Of a DNA stretch of 59,992 nucleotides, positions 1 through 9,226 are shown piece after piece. Position numbers and translations under genes: made by a program. The notes beneath the pieces were generated by a model that did not search any database, was not told the origin of the DNA, and saw only the letters and a program-made list of their open reading frames with translations. How positions within the stretch are numbered: position 1 is the stretch's first letter; each line of letters opens with the position of its first letter. This DNA comes from Sphingomonas sp. (GTDB lineage Bacteria > Pseudomonadota > Alphaproteobacteria > Sphingomonadales > Sphingomonadaceae). Location: positions 1 through 59,992 of the forward strand of contig NZ_JANXNX010000011.1 in assembly GCF_025353885.1 (NCBI RefSeq), given 5' to 3'.

Positions 1-78
1 AGCGCCCGGAGGCAAATGCAGGCGGAATATCGGTGGGATGCGCAACTCGCCCCGCTGGCGGGAATTATCGCGGGATGA
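1..78 (+). CDS. XrtA-system glycosyltransferase, C-terminal end (partial)
   Basis: Only the last 25 codons are inside the window, ending in a TGA at 76-78 that overlaps the ATG of the exosortase gene (ATGA). The tail reads YRWDAQLAPLAGII, which resembles the C-terminus of the TIGR03087-type glycosyltransferases that usually precede exosortase A. The identification is an inference from this short tail, the tight overlap and the known order glycosyltransferase, xrtA, amidotransferase. Confidence 0.6.
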   Translation, partial: SARRQMQAEYRWDAQLAPLAGIIAG

Positions 79-1583
79 CCGAGGCAGATGTAAGGGCATG
101 GCGCGCACCGTTGGCCGCGCTTGGCGTCACGCTAGCGGCAATGCTGCTGTTGTTCGCGCACGACGTTTCCGGGATGACGACGCAGTGGTGGAACAGTTCG
201 ACCTACCAGCACTGCCTGTTCATCCTGCCGATCACCGGATGGCTGATCTGGCAGCGCCGCCATGAGGTTGCGCCGGTAACGCCGGGCGCATGGTTGCCCG
301 GTCTGGCCCTGGTCGCCATCGCCGCCATTGGCTGGCTGACCGGGCAAGCGAGCGGAGCCTCGCTCATTCGCCACGCGGCCCTGGTTGCCATGGTGCAGGC
401 GACGGTGCTGACCGTCCTCGGCCCGGCTGCGACCCGCGCCATGTTGTTTCCACTGTTCTATCTGGTGTTCCTGATCCCGTTCGGTGACGTGTTCGTCCCG
501 CCGCTGCAGACTGTCACGGCCGCCATGTCGATGGGCCTGCTCCACCTTGCGCGGGTGCCCGCGCATATCGACGGCGTCTTCATCACCATTCCCAACGGCT
601 GGTTCGAGGTTGCGGAGGCTTGTTCGGGCGTGAAGTTTCTCGTGGCGATGGTCGCTTACGGTGCGCTCGTCGCCAATGTCTGCTTCACCAACTGGCGTCG
701 GCGGGTGGCTTTCATGGCATTGTGCGTCGCCGCACCGATCGTGGCCAACGGCGTCCGCGCGTTTGCAACCATTTACGCGGCGCACCTGACATCGGTGGAG
801 GCCGCGACCGGGTTCGACCATATCATCTATGGCTGGTTCTTTTTCGCCGCGGTCATGATCCTGGTCATGCTGGTGTCTTGGCGTTTTTTCGACCGCAAGC
901 TTGGTGATCCTTGGCTGCCCGGTTTCACGGCACGGCCACACCGGGCGCGGCCACTGGTTCCGACCGCGCTCGCCACCATCGGCGTCGTCCTCCTGCCATT
1001 GCTCTGGAATGGGACCGTGATCGCCGCTGGCCGCGCGCCACTGCCCCACGCCATCACCCTCCCGGCGGTGGTGGGCTGGTCCCTGGTCCCGAACAATGTC
1101 GGTTTTCCCTGGGTTGCGCGCTTCGATGGTGCCGATCACCGGCTTTACGGGCGATACCGCGACGCCAGAGGCCAGACGGTTGATCTCGCCATCGCGCTTT
1201 ACGGCTGGCAGGAGGAGGGGCGCGAGATCGTCGGATTTGGACAGGGAGCAGCCGACCCCGACAGCAAGTGGAAATGGGCGGCGAGCGCGGCCCCGCCACC
1301 CGGCGGCAAGGGCGAACGGCTGATGGCCCCCGGACCGCTGGCGCGCGAGGCCCTGACCTTCTACGTGCTGGGCGGCGGATCGACGGGGAGTGGCATGACG
1401 GTAAAACTGCGGACGCTGCGCGCGCGACTGATCGGTGGTGATCAGGGTGCGGCGGTCGTCATCGTCTCGACCGCCGATCGCCCCGGCCAACCCGCGCGTC
1501 CCACCATCGACCGCTTCCTGCAAGCATTCGGCCCGCCACAAGCGCAAGCCGAGCGCCTCTTCGCCATCGCCCGGAGCCACTAA
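75..1583 (+). CDS. xrtA: Exosortase A (XrtA) with C-terminal EpsI domain
   Basis: Membrane transpeptidase-like protease that processes PEP-CTERM tails of exported proteins, linked to exopolysaccharide export. The first roughly 280 residues are a multi-helix membrane domain. The expected catalytic triad is visible: Cys183 in EACSGVKF, Arg228 in ANGVRAF and His249 in FDHIIYGW (numbered from the ATG at 75). The last about 210 residues form a soluble EpsI (DUF3485)-type domain (GWSLVPN, LYGWQEEGREIV), so this is the fused exosortase A/EpsI form of 502 residues. The ATG at 75 was chosen over an in-frame start at 33 because it makes a 4-base ATGA overlap with the upstream gene. The amidotransferase follows after 2 bases, so the three genes are probably cotranscribed. 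Confidence 0.93.
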   Translation: MTEADVRAWRAPLAALGVTLAAMLLLFAHDVSGMTTQWWNSSTYQHCLFILPITGWLIWQRRHEVAPVTPGAWLPGLALVAIAAIGWLTGQASGASLIRHAALVAMVQATVLTVLGPAATRAMLFPLFYLVFLIPFGDVFVPPLQTVTAAMSMGLLHLARVPAHIDGVFITIPNGWFEVAEACSGVKFLVAMVAYGALVANVCFTNWRRRVAFMALCVAAPIVANGVRAFATIYAAHLTSVEAATGFDHIIYGWFFFAAVMILVMLVSWRFFDRKLGDPWLPGFTARPHRARPLVPTALATIGVVLLPLLWNGTVIAAGRAPLPHAITLPAVVGWSLVPNNVGFPWVARFDGADHRLYGRYRDARGQTVDLAIALYGWQEEGREIVGFGQGAADPDSKWKWAASAAPPPGGKGERLMAPGPLAREALTFYVLGGGSTGSGMTVKLRTLRARLIGGDQGAAVVIVSTADRPGQPARPTIDRFLQAFGPPQAQAERLFAIARSH

Positions 1584-1585
1584 CC

Positions 1586-3478
1586 ATGTGCGGCATTGCC
1601 GGCCTGTTCCACCTTCAGACCCCCAAGCCGGTCGATCCCGCCCGCGTCCGTGCCATGACCGACGTGCAGGCGCATCGCGGCCCCGACGGGTCGGGGGTGT
1701 GGGTCGCGCAAGGCGTCGGGCTGGGTCACCGGCGACTGTCGATCATCGACCTCGGCGGCGGTGCGCAGCCGATGCTGGGCCCCGACGAACGTATCGCGGT
1801 TACGTACAACGGCGAAATCTATAATTTTCGTGAAGTCCGCCGCGAACTCGAAGTCGGCGGGGCGGAATTTCGCACCGACAGCGATACCGAAGTCCTGATC
1901 CACGGTTGGCGCGCATGGGGGCCGGGTCTGCTGCCCCGCCTCAACGGCATGTTTGCCTTTGCGCTGTTCGATGCGGATCGCCAGGCTTTATTCATGGCCC
2001 GCGACCGGCTCGGCGTAAAACCGCTGCACTATACGCGCCTCGCCGACGGAAGCATGGCCTTTGCCTCCGAACTGAAGGGGCTGCTGGCCAACCCCGCCGT
2101 GCGCCGCGAACCGTCGCTCCAGGCGATCGAGGATTATTTCGCGCTCGGCTATGTCCCCGACGACGCCTGCATCGTCGCGGGCGTCAAGAAACTCCCCGCC
2201 GGCAGCTACCTGCTACTGGAACGCGGCCAGCCCGAACCCGCGCCGGTCATCTGGTGGGATGTCGACTTTTCACACCGTGCGACCGGATCGGCCCGCGACC
2301 TGGAGGAGCAGATGCGCACGCATCTGCGCGACGGCGTGACGTCAAGGATGGTCGCCGATGTGCCACTCGGAGCATTTCTGTCGGGGGGCGTCGATTCATC
2401 GAGTGTCGTGGCGCTGATGGCCGAAGCCAGTCCCGCTGCCGTCCAGACCTGCTCGATCGGGTTCGATTCAGCCGCGCATGACGAAACCCGTTACGCCGAC
2501 CTGATCGCCCGGCGCTTTGCCACCGAACATCGCAAACGCATCGTCGCCGCCGATGATTTTCCTGCAATCGACGCGCTGGCGACGGCATTCGATGAACCCT
2601 TTGCCGACGCCTCGGCCTTGCCCACTTGGCGCGTCTGCCAGCTTGCGCGAGAGACCGTCACGGTCGCCCTGTCCGGCGACGGCGCTGACGAGGTGTTTGC
2701 CGGATACCGCCGCTACAAGTTTCAATCCGCCGAGGAACGGGCCCGTCACCTGCTCCCCGTCGATCTGCGCCGCTCGATATTCGGCAAACTTGCGCGCTAC
2801 TATCCAAAGGCCGACTGGGCACCGCAAAAATTCCGTGCCAAGTCGACGTTCGAGGCGCTCGCTCGTGACGGCGACGAAGCCTATGCCCGTGCCGTTGGCG
2901 TCACCGGCCCCGAGATGCGCGTCGCCCTGTTTTCGCCCAGCTTCAAGGCGGCGTTGCAGGGCCATCGCGCCGAAGATCGCATCGTCAAGGCCATGCGCAA
3001 TGCTCCGGCGCGTGACGCCCTCGATCGCGCGCAATATGCCGACCTGAAAATTTGGCTGCCCGGCGACATCCTGACCAAGGTCGACCGCACCAGCATGGCG
3101 GTCAGTTTGGAAGCGCGCGAACCGTTGCTCGACCATCGCTTGGTCGAATTCGGCGCGACCTTGCCCGTATCGATGCGGTTGCGACGTGGCACCGGCAAAT
3201 GGCTGATGAAGAAAGCCATGCAGAAATACCTGCCCGACGACATCTTATATCGGCCCAAGATGGGCTTTGTGACCCCGATTTCGGGATGGTTCAGGGGCGC
3301 GCTGGCGGGGGAGGCGACCCGGATCACGACGACCGCATTTGCCGACACCGGATGGTTCGACCCGGTCGTGCTGGCCAGGGTCGGCACCGACCATGCCAGC
3401 GGCGCGCGCGATCATGGGCGGCTGCTATGGCAACTCGTCATGCTGGAGAAATCATTGGCCGGGGTGTTCGGTCTTTAA
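1586..3478 (+). CDS. XrtA-type amidotransferase (asparagine synthase-like)
   Basis: Class II glutamine amidotransferase fused to an asparagine-synthetase-type ATP-pyrophosphatase domain, 630 residues. Cys2 (MCGIAGLF) is the nucleophile of the N-terminal glutaminase domain; HRGPDGSG and YNGEIYNF are its usual motifs. The synthase domain has the pyrophosphate loop LSGGVDSSS and the downstream [12 protein letters not shown]. Directly after xrtA, it matches the XrtA/PEP-CTERM amidotransferase 1 family (TIGR03108), thought to modify a polysaccharide or surface molecule rather than make free asparagine; the substrate is not known. Its 3' end overlaps the convergent truA gene by 27 bases. Confidence 0.92.
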   Translation: MCGIAGLFHLQTPKPVDPARVRAMTDVQAHRGPDGSGVWVAQGVGLGHRRLSIIDLGGGAQPMLGPDERIAVTYNGEIYNFREVRRELEVGGAEFRTDSDTEVLIHGWRAWGPGLLPRLNGMFAFALFDADRQALFMARDRLGVKPLHYTRLADGSMAFASELKGLLANPAVRREPSLQAIEDYFALGYVPDDACIVAGVKKLPAGSYLLLERGQPEPAPVIWWDVDFSHRATGSARDLEEQMRTHLRDGVTSRMVADVPLGAFLSGGVDSSSVVALMAEASPAAVQTCSIGFDSAAHDETRYADLIARRFATEHRKRIVAADDFPAIDALATAFDEPFADASALPTWRVCQLARETVTVALSGDGADEVFAGYRRYKFQSAEERARHLLPVDLRRSIFGKLARYYPKADWAPQKFRAKSTFEALARDGDEAYARAVGVTGPEMRVALFSPSFKAALQGHRAEDRIVKAMRNAPARDALDRAQYADLKIWLPGDILTKVDRTSMAVSLEAREPLLDHRLVEFGATLPVSMRLRRGTGKWLMKKAMQKYLPDDILYRPKMGFVTPISGWFRGALAGEATRITTTAFADTGWFDPVVLARVGTDHASGARDHGRLLWQLVMLEKSLAGVFGL

Positions 3479-4225
3479 GCCATTCGGATAATCCGCGCGC
3501 ACGAAATACAGCCCGTCGGGCGGCGCGTTCAGCCCCAACCGTGTCCGGTCGCTTGCCTCCAGCGCAGCCCGCAAGTCCTCCGCCGACCATCGTCCCAACC
3601 CGACCAGCGACAGGCAGCCGACCATCGAACGGACCTGATGATGCAGAAACGACCGGGCCGACGCCTGAACAACGATCCGCTCACCGACCCGCGCGACATC
3701 CAGCCGATCCAGCGTCTTCACCGGGTTTGCCGACTGACAATGCACTGATCTGAACGTCGTGAAGTCATGATGGCCGACCAGTATCTGCGCCGCTGTGTGC
3801 ATCGCATCGCTGTCGAGTTGCCGTCGTATCCGCCACTCACGCCCCGCACCCAAAGTCAGCGGCGCGCGGCGATTGACGATGCGATACTCATAATGCCGGG
3901 CGAGACACGAAAACCGCGCGTGAAAGTCTGCTGCGACTTCGGCACAGGCGATCACCGCGACCGGTACGTCGTGCAGCCCGGCGTTGATCGCCTCCATCAA
4001 GGCAAAGGGCGTCATGACCCGGTCGACATCGATATGCGCGACCATCCCGAGGCCATGGACTCCGGCATCGGTCCGTCCCGCGGCGTGGACGACGGTCGGT
4101 TCCTTCAAGATCGCCGCACAGGCATCCTCAAGCGCGCTTTGCACCGTGGCTCCGTGTGGTTGCCGCTGCCATCCCATGAAGGGCTGGCCGTCGAATTCCA
4201 CCGTGATCCGGAACCGCTGCGTCAA
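3452..4225 (-). CDS. truA: tRNA pseudouridine(38-40) synthase
   Basis: Converts uridines 38 to 40 in the tRNA anticodon arm to pseudouridine. The protein is 257 residues, standard for the family. The catalytic aspartate is Asp53 in [10 protein letters not shown], and the early MGWQRQP motif and the LARHYEYRI segment are typical. Its ATG sits in an ATGA overlap with the stop of fmt, so the two translation genes form an operon with coupled translation. The 3' end runs 27 bases into the convergent amidotransferase gene. Confidence 0.96.
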   Translation of the reverse strand: MTQRFRITVEFDGQPFMGWQRQPHGATVQSALEDACAAILKEPTVVHAAGRTDAGVHGLGMVAHIDVDRVMTPFALMEAINAGLHDVPVAVIACAEVAADFHARFSCLARHYEYRIVNRRAPLTLGAGREWRIRRQLDSDAMHTAAQILVGHHDFTTFRSVHCQSANPVKTLDRLDVARVGERIVVQASARSFLHHQVRSMVGCLSLVGLGRWSAEDLRAALEASDRTRLGLNAPPDGLYFVRADYPNGLKTEHPGQ

Positions 4226-5127
4226 AGCTGCGTGCCGACCGGGATCACGAATCCGCGCAGCAGGTCGGCGGGCTTCATTGCGCCGCGTCCCGCCCGTTGG
4301 ACCAGCGTCGGGCGAATCGCTCCCGGATTGCAGGCAATGGTCAGCGCTTCGTCGATCACCAGCCCCGGCCGGGCGGCCCCCGTCCTCAGCGGTTCGGCGC
4401 TCAGGATGCGGACACGGTCCCCCGCGACTTCAAAGAACGCGCCCGGGGTCGGGGCAAAGGCGCGCACCTGCCGTTCGGTCTGCGTCGCGCTCGCCATGAA
4501 ATCGATCCGCGCCTCGGTCTTGTCGATCTTTGCCGCATAGGTCACGCCTTCGCCGGGCTGAACCAGCGGTGGGTAGGCATCGAGGTCGCCCAGTACGGCC
4601 ACCAGCAAATCCGCCCCTAGGTCGGCCAGTTCGCTGGTCAATTCGCCCACGTTTTTTCGCGCGACATCGGTTTCGACGGTGGCCAGCATTGGCCCGGTAT
4701 CCAGCCCCGCCTCCATCTGCATGATGGTCACCCCTGTCCGCTGGTCGCCAGCAAGGATGGCACGATGGATCGGCGCCGCCCCCCGCCAGCGCGGCAGCAG
4801 CGACGCATGGACGTTGACACACCCAAGGCGCGGCGCATCCAGCACCGCGCGCGGCAGGATCAGCCCATAGGCCGCCACCACCGCCATATCAGCCCCGAAC
4901 CCCGCGAACTCCTCCTGCGCCTCGGCACCCTTCAACGAAACCGGATAGCGCACCGGCAACCCCAGTTCCTCGGCACGCCGCTGGACTGGAGAGGGCGTCA
5001 ACGTCTTGCCCCGCCCTGCAGGACGCGGCGGCTGGGTATAGACCGCCACCACGTCATGCCCCGCCGCGACCAGCGCGCCGAGTGTTGGGACGGCAAAATC
5101 GGGAGTTCCCATGAATGTAATCCGCAT
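4222..5127 (-). CDS. fmt: Methionyl-tRNA formyltransferase
   Basis: Transfers a formyl group from 10-formyl-tetrahydrofolate to initiator Met-tRNA. It starts [14 protein letters not shown], the usual N-terminus, so the ATG at 5127 is preferred over an in-frame ATG four codons upstream. The catalytic Asn-His pair is in [14 protein letters not shown], and the GLDTGPML segment carries the aspartate. The C-terminal OB-like domain is present, giving 301 residues. It is divergent from recR across about 50 bases and coupled to truA. def lies nearby on the other strand, so formylation and deformylation genes are neighbours here. Confidence 0.96.
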   Translation of the reverse strand: MRITFMGTPDFAVPTLGALVAAGHDVVAVYTQPPRPAGRGKTLTPSPVQRRAEELGLPVRYPVSLKGAEAQEEFAGFGADMAVVAAYGLILPRAVLDAPRLGCVNVHASLLPRWRGAAPIHRAILAGDQRTGVTIMQMEAGLDTGPMLATVETDVARKNVGELTSELADLGADLLVAVLGDLDAYPPLVQPGEGVTYAAKIDKTEARIDFMASATQTERQVRAFAPTPGAFFEVAGDRVRILSAEPLRTGAARPGLVIDEALTIACNPGAIRPTLVQRAGRGAMKPADLLRGFVIPVGTQL

Positions 5128-5180
5128 CCCCCGTCTCAACCGCTTGGCAAGCGTGCGCGCAACCCCCTATCTGTCGGAAC

Positions 5181-5777
5181 ATGGCATCAACCGAAATCGA
5201 CGCGCTGTCGCAGGCTCTGGCACGGCTTCCGGGATTCGGTCCGCGGTCGGCACGCCGCGCGGTGCTGCATTTGTTGAAAAAGCGCGAGGGAGCGCTGATC
5301 CCGCTGCTGCGTGCGCTTGAATCGGTCAACGAACGGCTGTCGACGTGTTCGGTGTGCGGCAACGTCGATACGCGCGATCCCTGCTCGATCTGCGCCGACC
5401 CCCGCCGTGACGACCGCTCGATCGCGGTTGTAGAGGATGTCGCCGACCTGTGGGCGCTTGAGCGTTCGCGGCTGTTTCCGGGACGTTTCCACGTCCTTGG
5501 CGGGCGGCTGTCGGCGCTCGACGGCGTTCGGCCCGAAGACCTGACGATCGATCGCCTCGTCACGCGCATCTCGCAGGGCGGCGTCGATGAGGTCGTGCTG
5601 GCGATGAATGCCACGCTTGAGGGCCAGACGACCGCGCACTACATCGCTGACCGGCTTGAGAACTTCCCCATCCGCCTGACCCAGCTTGCCCATGGCCTGC
5701 CGGTCGGGGGCGAGCTCGACTATCTCGACGATGGTACGCTGGCGCAGGCGTTGCGCGCGCGGCGACCCGTTTCCTAG
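5181..5777 (+). CDS. recR: Recombination mediator RecR
   Basis: RecFOR pathway protein that helps load RecA at gapped DNA. It is 198 residues and in normal order: helix-hairpin-helix ([14 protein letters not shown]), four-cysteine zinc module (Cys56, Cys59, Cys68, Cys71), then a Toprim domain starting [10 protein letters not shown]. The C-terminal Walker-like stretch ends at [10 protein letters not shown]. It is divergent from fmt and 42 bases ahead of def. Confidence 0.97.
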   Translation: MASTEIDALSQALARLPGFGPRSARRAVLHLLKKREGALIPLLRALESVNERLSTCSVCGNVDTRDPCSICADPRRDDRSIAVVEDVADLWALERSRLFPGRFHVLGGRLSALDGVRPEDLTIDRLVTRISQGGVDEVVLAMNATLEGQTTAHYIADRLENFPIRLTQLAHGLPVGGELDYLDDGTLAQALRARRPVS

Positions 5778-5784
5778 GCGAGTG

Positions 5785-5813
5785 TTGACGCAGGAAGCGA
5801 CAATTCCTACCTG
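5785..5813 (+). promoter_or_regulatory. Candidate promoter for def
   Basis: TTGACG at 5785-5790 and TACCTG at 5808-5813, with a 17-base spacer. If used, transcription would begin at or very near the def ATG, giving a nearly leaderless mRNA. The -10 match is weak. Confidence 0.3.
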
Positions 5814-5819
5814 AGAAGC

Positions 5820-6344
5820 ATGGCGATCCTTTCAATCATAGAAGCCCCGGACCCCCGGCTGCGCGTAATCTCGACCCCCGTCGAAGTCGTGGACGACGGC
5901 ATTCGCACGCTGGTGACCGACATGCTGGAGACGATGTACGACGCCCCCGGCATCGGCCTGGCCGCGGTGCAGGTCGGGGTGCCAAGTCGCCTGCTGGTGA
6001 TCGACCTTCAGGAACAGGAGGACGAGGAGGGCAGGGGCATCCGCGACCCCCGCGTCTTCATCAATCCCGAAATCCATAACGAGGACGAGAATTACACCGT
6101 GTATAACGAGGGTTGCCTGTCGGTCCCCGATCAATATGCCGAGGTCGAACGCCCATCCTCGGTCCGTGCGACCTGGACGGACCTCGATGGCAACCAGCAT
6201 GACGAGCGCATCGACGGGATGCTGGCGACGTGTTTGCAGCACGAGATGGATCATCTGGAAGGAGTGTTGTTCATCGACCACCTCAGCCGCCTGAAGCGCG
6301 AGATGGTGCTGAAGAAGCTCTTGAAGTTCCGCAAAGCCGCCTGA
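5820..6344 (+). CDS. def: Peptide deformylase
   Basis: Metalloprotease that removes the N-formyl group from nascent proteins, 174 residues. All three family motifs are visible: GIGLAAVQVG (45-53), EGCLSVP with metal ligand Cys99, and HEMDH with ligands His141 and His145 and catalytic Glu142. The charged insertion QEQEDEEGRG before the second motif is normal for alphaproteobacterial type I enzymes. It stands alone between recR and rmuC. Confidence 0.97.
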   Translation: MAILSIIEAPDPRLRVISTPVEVVDDGIRTLVTDMLETMYDAPGIGLAAVQVGVPSRLLVIDLQEQEDEEGRGIRDPRVFINPEIHNEDENYTVYNEGCLSVPDQYAEVERPSSVRATWTDLDGNQHDERIDGMLATCLQHEMDHLEGVLFIDHLSRLKREMVLKKLLKFRKAA

Positions 6345-6368
6345 AATTAGGCCTGTTATCGATCCGTC

Positions 6369-6383
6369 GTTCGTCCTATGTTC
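6369..6383 (+). promoter_or_regulatory. Candidate LexA (SOS) box upstream of rmuC
   Basis: GTTCGTCCTATGTTC fits the direct-repeat GTTC-N7-GTTC pattern known for LexA in Alphaproteobacteria. It ends 30 bases before the rmuC start, in the def-rmuC gap. About two such matches are expected by chance in 60 kb on both strands, so location is the main support. Confidence 0.5.
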
Positions 6384-6413
6384 CCGAAACGAATATGACG
6401 GGACAGCGCGACG

Positions 6414-7790
6414 ATGACGACCGAAATCATGATTGTTGCCGTGCTGGCGGGACTGGCGATCGGCTGGCTGCTGGGTGGCCGCACGGCAGGAAAGGTGCGC
6501 GAACAACTCGCCGCCGCGCAGGTTCATGCCGGGCAGGTCGAACAGGTTCGCCAGATGCACCAGGCGGTTGAAACCGAGCGCGACCGGCATTTGCGCGACC
6601 TTACCGATCTGCGGGCGCGATCAAGCGAACGCGAAGCCGCCCTCGAAGCCCGCGCACTCGAGCGTGAAGCGACGTGGCAAGCATCCCAAGATCGCTTGCT
6701 CGCCGACAAGGAAGCCCTTGGTGCACAGTTCGCGGAGACGGGCGCGAAGCTGCTCGAAAATGCTCAAAAACAGTTTCTCGAGCGCGCCGACGCCCGGTTC
6801 AAACAGTCCGAAGCCACAACGGGGCAGGGGCTTGCCGCATTGCTGGCGCCCGTTACCGAAAAGCTTGCTCGCTACGAAGCCGGCGTCGCCAAGGTCGAGG
6901 CCGAACGTCGCGACGCTTTCGGCGACCTGAAGGGCCAGATCGAGGCGATGCGCGTCGGCACCGAGCGGGTGTCGGGCGAGGCGGCAAAGCTGGTCAATGC
7001 GCTTCGCAATGCTCCGAAGGCGCGCGGGCGCTGGGGCGAACAACAACTCCGCAACGTCCTCGAAAGCTGCGGCCTGTCCGAACACGCCGACTTTCAGACC
7101 GAAGTGAGCATCACCGGCGAGGAAGGCGGTCGCCTGCGCCCCGACGTCATCATCAACGTTCCCGGCGGGCAGTCGCTGGTCATCGACGCCAAGGTGTCGC
7201 TCAACGCGTACCAGGACGCCTTCGGAGCCGTAGACGAAGGCGAACGACAGCTTGCGCTCACCGCCCACACCGCCTCGATGCGCGCCCATGTGAACAGTTT
7301 GGGCAACAAGGCCTATTGGAGCCAGTTCGCCGACGCTCCCGATTACGTCATCATGTTCGTGCCCGGCGAACATTTCCTGTCCGCCGCCCTCGAACATGAC
7401 CCCACCCTCTGGGACTTTGCCTTTGAAAAGCGCGTGCTGCTTGCCACACCGACGAACCTCATCGCCATCGCCCGCACGGTCGCAGCCGTTTGGCGCCAAG
7501 AAAAGCTCGCCGGACAAGCACGCGAAATTGCCGAACTCGGCAAGGACCTTTACGCGCGCCTCAGCGTCATGGGCGGTCATGTCGCGCGCGTCGGAAAGAA
7601 TCTCGACACGGCAGTTGGGGCATATAACTCTTTCGTGGGAAGTCTTGAGTCGCAGGTTTTAACCCAGGCGCGGAAGTTCGAAGCACTCAACATTGAAACT
7701 TCGGGCAAAGCCATAGAGTCACCACATATGATCGAGCAAAGTACCCGCCCATTGGTCAAGCTTGCTGCGATTGGTGACGAAGAAACTTGA
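6414..7790 (+). CDS. rmuC: DNA recombination protein RmuC
   Basis: RmuC family protein (458 residues) that limits DNA rearrangement, with a predicted nuclease-like core. Residues 1-25 are a membrane anchor (MIVAVLAGLAIGWLLGG). A long Glu/Arg/Ala-rich coiled coil follows to about residue 190. The conserved core begins near RWGEQQLRNVLESCGL and includes RPDVIINVPGG, VIDAKVSLNAY and FVPGEHFLSAAL, where acidic and Lys residues recall PD-(D/E)xK enzymes. The last 70 codons look less GC-rich than the rest. A LexA-type box precedes it. Confidence 0.94.
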   Translation: MTTEIMIVAVLAGLAIGWLLGGRTAGKVREQLAAAQVHAGQVEQVRQMHQAVETERDRHLRDLTDLRARSSEREAALEARALEREATWQASQDRLLADKEALGAQFAETGAKLLENAQKQFLERADARFKQSEATTGQGLAALLAPVTEKLARYEAGVAKVEAERRDAFGDLKGQIEAMRVGTERVSGEAAKLVNALRNAPKARGRWGEQQLRNVLESCGLSEHADFQTEVSITGEEGGRLRPDVIINVPGGQSLVIDAKVSLNAYQDAFGAVDEGERQLALTAHTASMRAHVNSLGNKAYWSQFADAPDYVIMFVPGEHFLSAALEHDPTLWDFAFEKRVLLATPTNLIAIARTVAAVWRQEKLAGQAREIAELGKDLYARLSVMGGHVARVGKNLDTAVGAYNSFVGSLESQVLTQARKFEALNIETSGKAIESPHMIEQSTRPLVKLAAIGDEET

Positions 7791-7949
7791 TGGACATCGC
7801 GACCAAATCCGCTGTATCGAGAAACGGCTAGCCCTAATAATTTCTGTTTCGTAATTTGCATGACTTAGAATGTCCCGAAGGACGCGTGGTCCGCACAAAC
7901 AAGTGGAAACTGACAAAGGCGACGCAGCTCAAATAAGAAGGAGGTCCGT

Positions 7950-8126
7950 ATGGATAATCTTCTTTTTGATGTGCACCAGCGCCCAGACTCGTCTTGGCGT
8001 TGGCATGGCTGTAGCCAAACTGATGATCGAATGGTCGTCTCGCGAGGCTCTTGGCTTACAAGGATTGAGGCCGCGCAATCGTTGCGAAGGTTTCTCGAAG
8101 TTGTTGGCTTGCAGACACGTCGTTAG
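7950..8126 (+). CDS. Small protein, 58 residues, possibly DUF1508/YegP-like
   Basis: This short gene fills most of the gap after rmuC. A near-perfect Shine-Dalgarno sequence (AAGAAGGAGG, 7936-7945) precedes the ATG by 4 bases, and a UUCG hairpin follows the TAG by 5 bases. The product begins MDNLLFDVHQRPDSSWRWHG. The pattern of a Trp-rich strand (SSWRWHG), a turn, MVVSRGSWLTR and then a helix (EAAQSLRRFLEVV) recalls the short DUF1508/YegP fold, but this is a resemblance by eye only. It is not very rich in GC-ending codons (CTT CTT TTT GAT near the start). Function unknown. Confidence 0.65.
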   Translation: MDNLLFDVHQRPDSSWRWHGCSQTDDRMVVSRGSWLTRIEAAQSLRRFLEVVGLQTRR

Positions 8127-8131
8127 GATGG

Positions 8132-8155
8132 GTGGGGGAGCTTCGGTTCCCCCAC
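8132..8155. terminator. UUCG-loop hairpin, probable terminator
   Basis: GTGGGGGAGC, a TTCG loop, then GTTCCCCCAC: a ten-pair stem with one G-T pair. It lies between the 58-residue gene and the convergent RNA methyltransferase stop (8156). There is no long T tract on either side, so termination efficiency is uncertain. Confidence 0.6.
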
Positions 8156-8956
8156 TTAGCGGCGCCCCTGGTTGATCACCTCATACGCCATCACCGCCGT
8201 CGCAACTGCGGCATTCAAACTGTCGGCCTTGCCCAGCATCGGCATCTTTACGAGCAGGTCGCACTCGGCTTGATAGTCAGCCGGTAATCCCTGCGCCTCG
8301 TTGCCAACCAATATGAACGTCGGCGCATCGTAACGGACCGCCTGGTAATCGACGTCGGTGTTCAGGCTGGTCCCAACCAACTGCCCCGGCCCGGCGCGCA
8401 ACCACGCCACGAAGTCAGCCCATGACGCCATGGTCACGCTTTGTGTAAAGATCGCGCCCATGCTCGCGCGCACAGCCTCGACCGAAAACGGGTCGGTGCA
8501 ATCGTCGATCAGAATCAACCCACCCGCGCCGACCGCATCGCCGGTGCGCAACATCGTCCCGAGATTGCCCGGATCACGCAAAGCCTGTGCCACGATCCAG
8601 ATATTCGCGGTGCTGCGATCGACCTGATCGAGGGGCGTCAGGCGTTCATGATAGACACCGATGACGCTGCCGGGATTATCCTTGCCCGACAGTTTCGAGA
8701 GAATGTCGGGATGGGTCACCACGACCTCCCCACCGGCGGCCTCGGTCGCCTCCGTCAGACGCACTACAAGCGGATGGTTCGCGCTTTCGGGGGAATGCCA
8801 CAGCATTTCAGGGGTAACCCCGGCGTCCAGCGCCTCGGTCAATATCCGTAGACCCTCGGCAAGAAAGCGCCCCTCGGCTTTACGGTGCTTCTTGTCGCGC
8901 AACGAACGCACGCGTTTTACGATGGGATTGGAGAACCCCGTGATCTCGCGGGCCAA
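8156..8956 (-). CDS. TrmH/SpoU-family RNA 2'-O-methyltransferase
   Basis: SPOUT-type RNA ribose methyltransferase, 266 residues. The N-terminal substrate-binding part (NPIVKRVRSLRDKKHRKAEGRFLAEGLR) and the C-terminal knot motifs are clear: ALRDPGNLGTMLRTGDAVG (motif 1), FILVGNEAQGLP (motif 2) and ADSLNAAVATAVMAYE (motif 3). The target nucleotide cannot be told from sequence; rRNA is more likely than tRNA given the N-terminal domain. Its start is 3 bases after the HPr stop, so it is probably the last gene of the long minus-strand phosphotransferase run. Confidence 0.9.
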   Translation of the reverse strand: MAREITGFSNPIVKRVRSLRDKKHRKAEGRFLAEGLRILTEALDAGVTPEMLWHSPESANHPLVVRLTEATEAAGGEVVVTHPDILSKLSGKDNPGSVIGVYHERLTPLDQVDRSTANIWIVAQALRDPGNLGTMLRTGDAVGAGGLILIDDCTDPFSVEAVRASMGAIFTQSVTMASWADFVAWLRAGPGQLVGTSLNTDVDYQAVRYDAPTFILVGNEAQGLPADYQAECDLLVKMPMLGKADSLNAAVATAVMAYEVINQGRR

Positions 8957-8959
8957 GGT

Positions 8960-9226
8960 CTATTCCTCCCCGAACTTGTTCTCCACGAGCTCGACCAAAG
9001 CCGTCACCGCCTGTTCGGCACCATCGCCGCTCGCGCTGATCGTCACGCTGTCGCCCATCGCCGCGCCCAGCATCATCAGGCCCATGATCGACGTGCCAAC
9101 CACGCTCGACCCGTCCTTCTCGACTTCGACCTTGGCCGGCAGTCCGCTGGCAAGCGTCACGAACTTGGCGCTGGCCCGCGCATGCAGCCCGCGCTTGTTG
9201 GTGATGAGCACGGTTTTTTGGATCAC
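8960..9226 (-). CDS. ptsH: Phosphocarrier HPr
   Basis: Small phosphorelay protein, 88 residues. His15 in NKRGLHARAS is the site phosphorylated by enzyme I, and Ser46 in VGTSIMGLMML is the regulatory site for HPr kinase, encoded two genes upstream. Start and length fit the family. The ATGA overlap with the EIIA gene shows translational coupling. No enzyme I or sugar permease is in the window, so this belongs to a regulatory, permease-free phosphotransferase system. Confidence 0.96.
   Translation of the reverse strand: MIQKTVLITNKRGLHARASAKFVTLASGLPAKVEVEKDGSSVVGTSIMGLMMLGAAMGDSVTISASGDGAEQAVTALVELVENKFGEE

Noticed and set aside
132-1580. Long minus-strand open frame opposite xrtA (482 codons)
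   Set aside because: Composition is Arg/Gly/His-rich without domains; it is a shadow of the well-supported exosortase in GC-rich DNA.
7870-8175. 101-codon plus-strand frame after rmuC
   Set aside because: It runs through the UUCG hairpin and into the methyltransferase gene and lacks a ribosome site; the 58-codon frame at 7950 in another phase is better supported.
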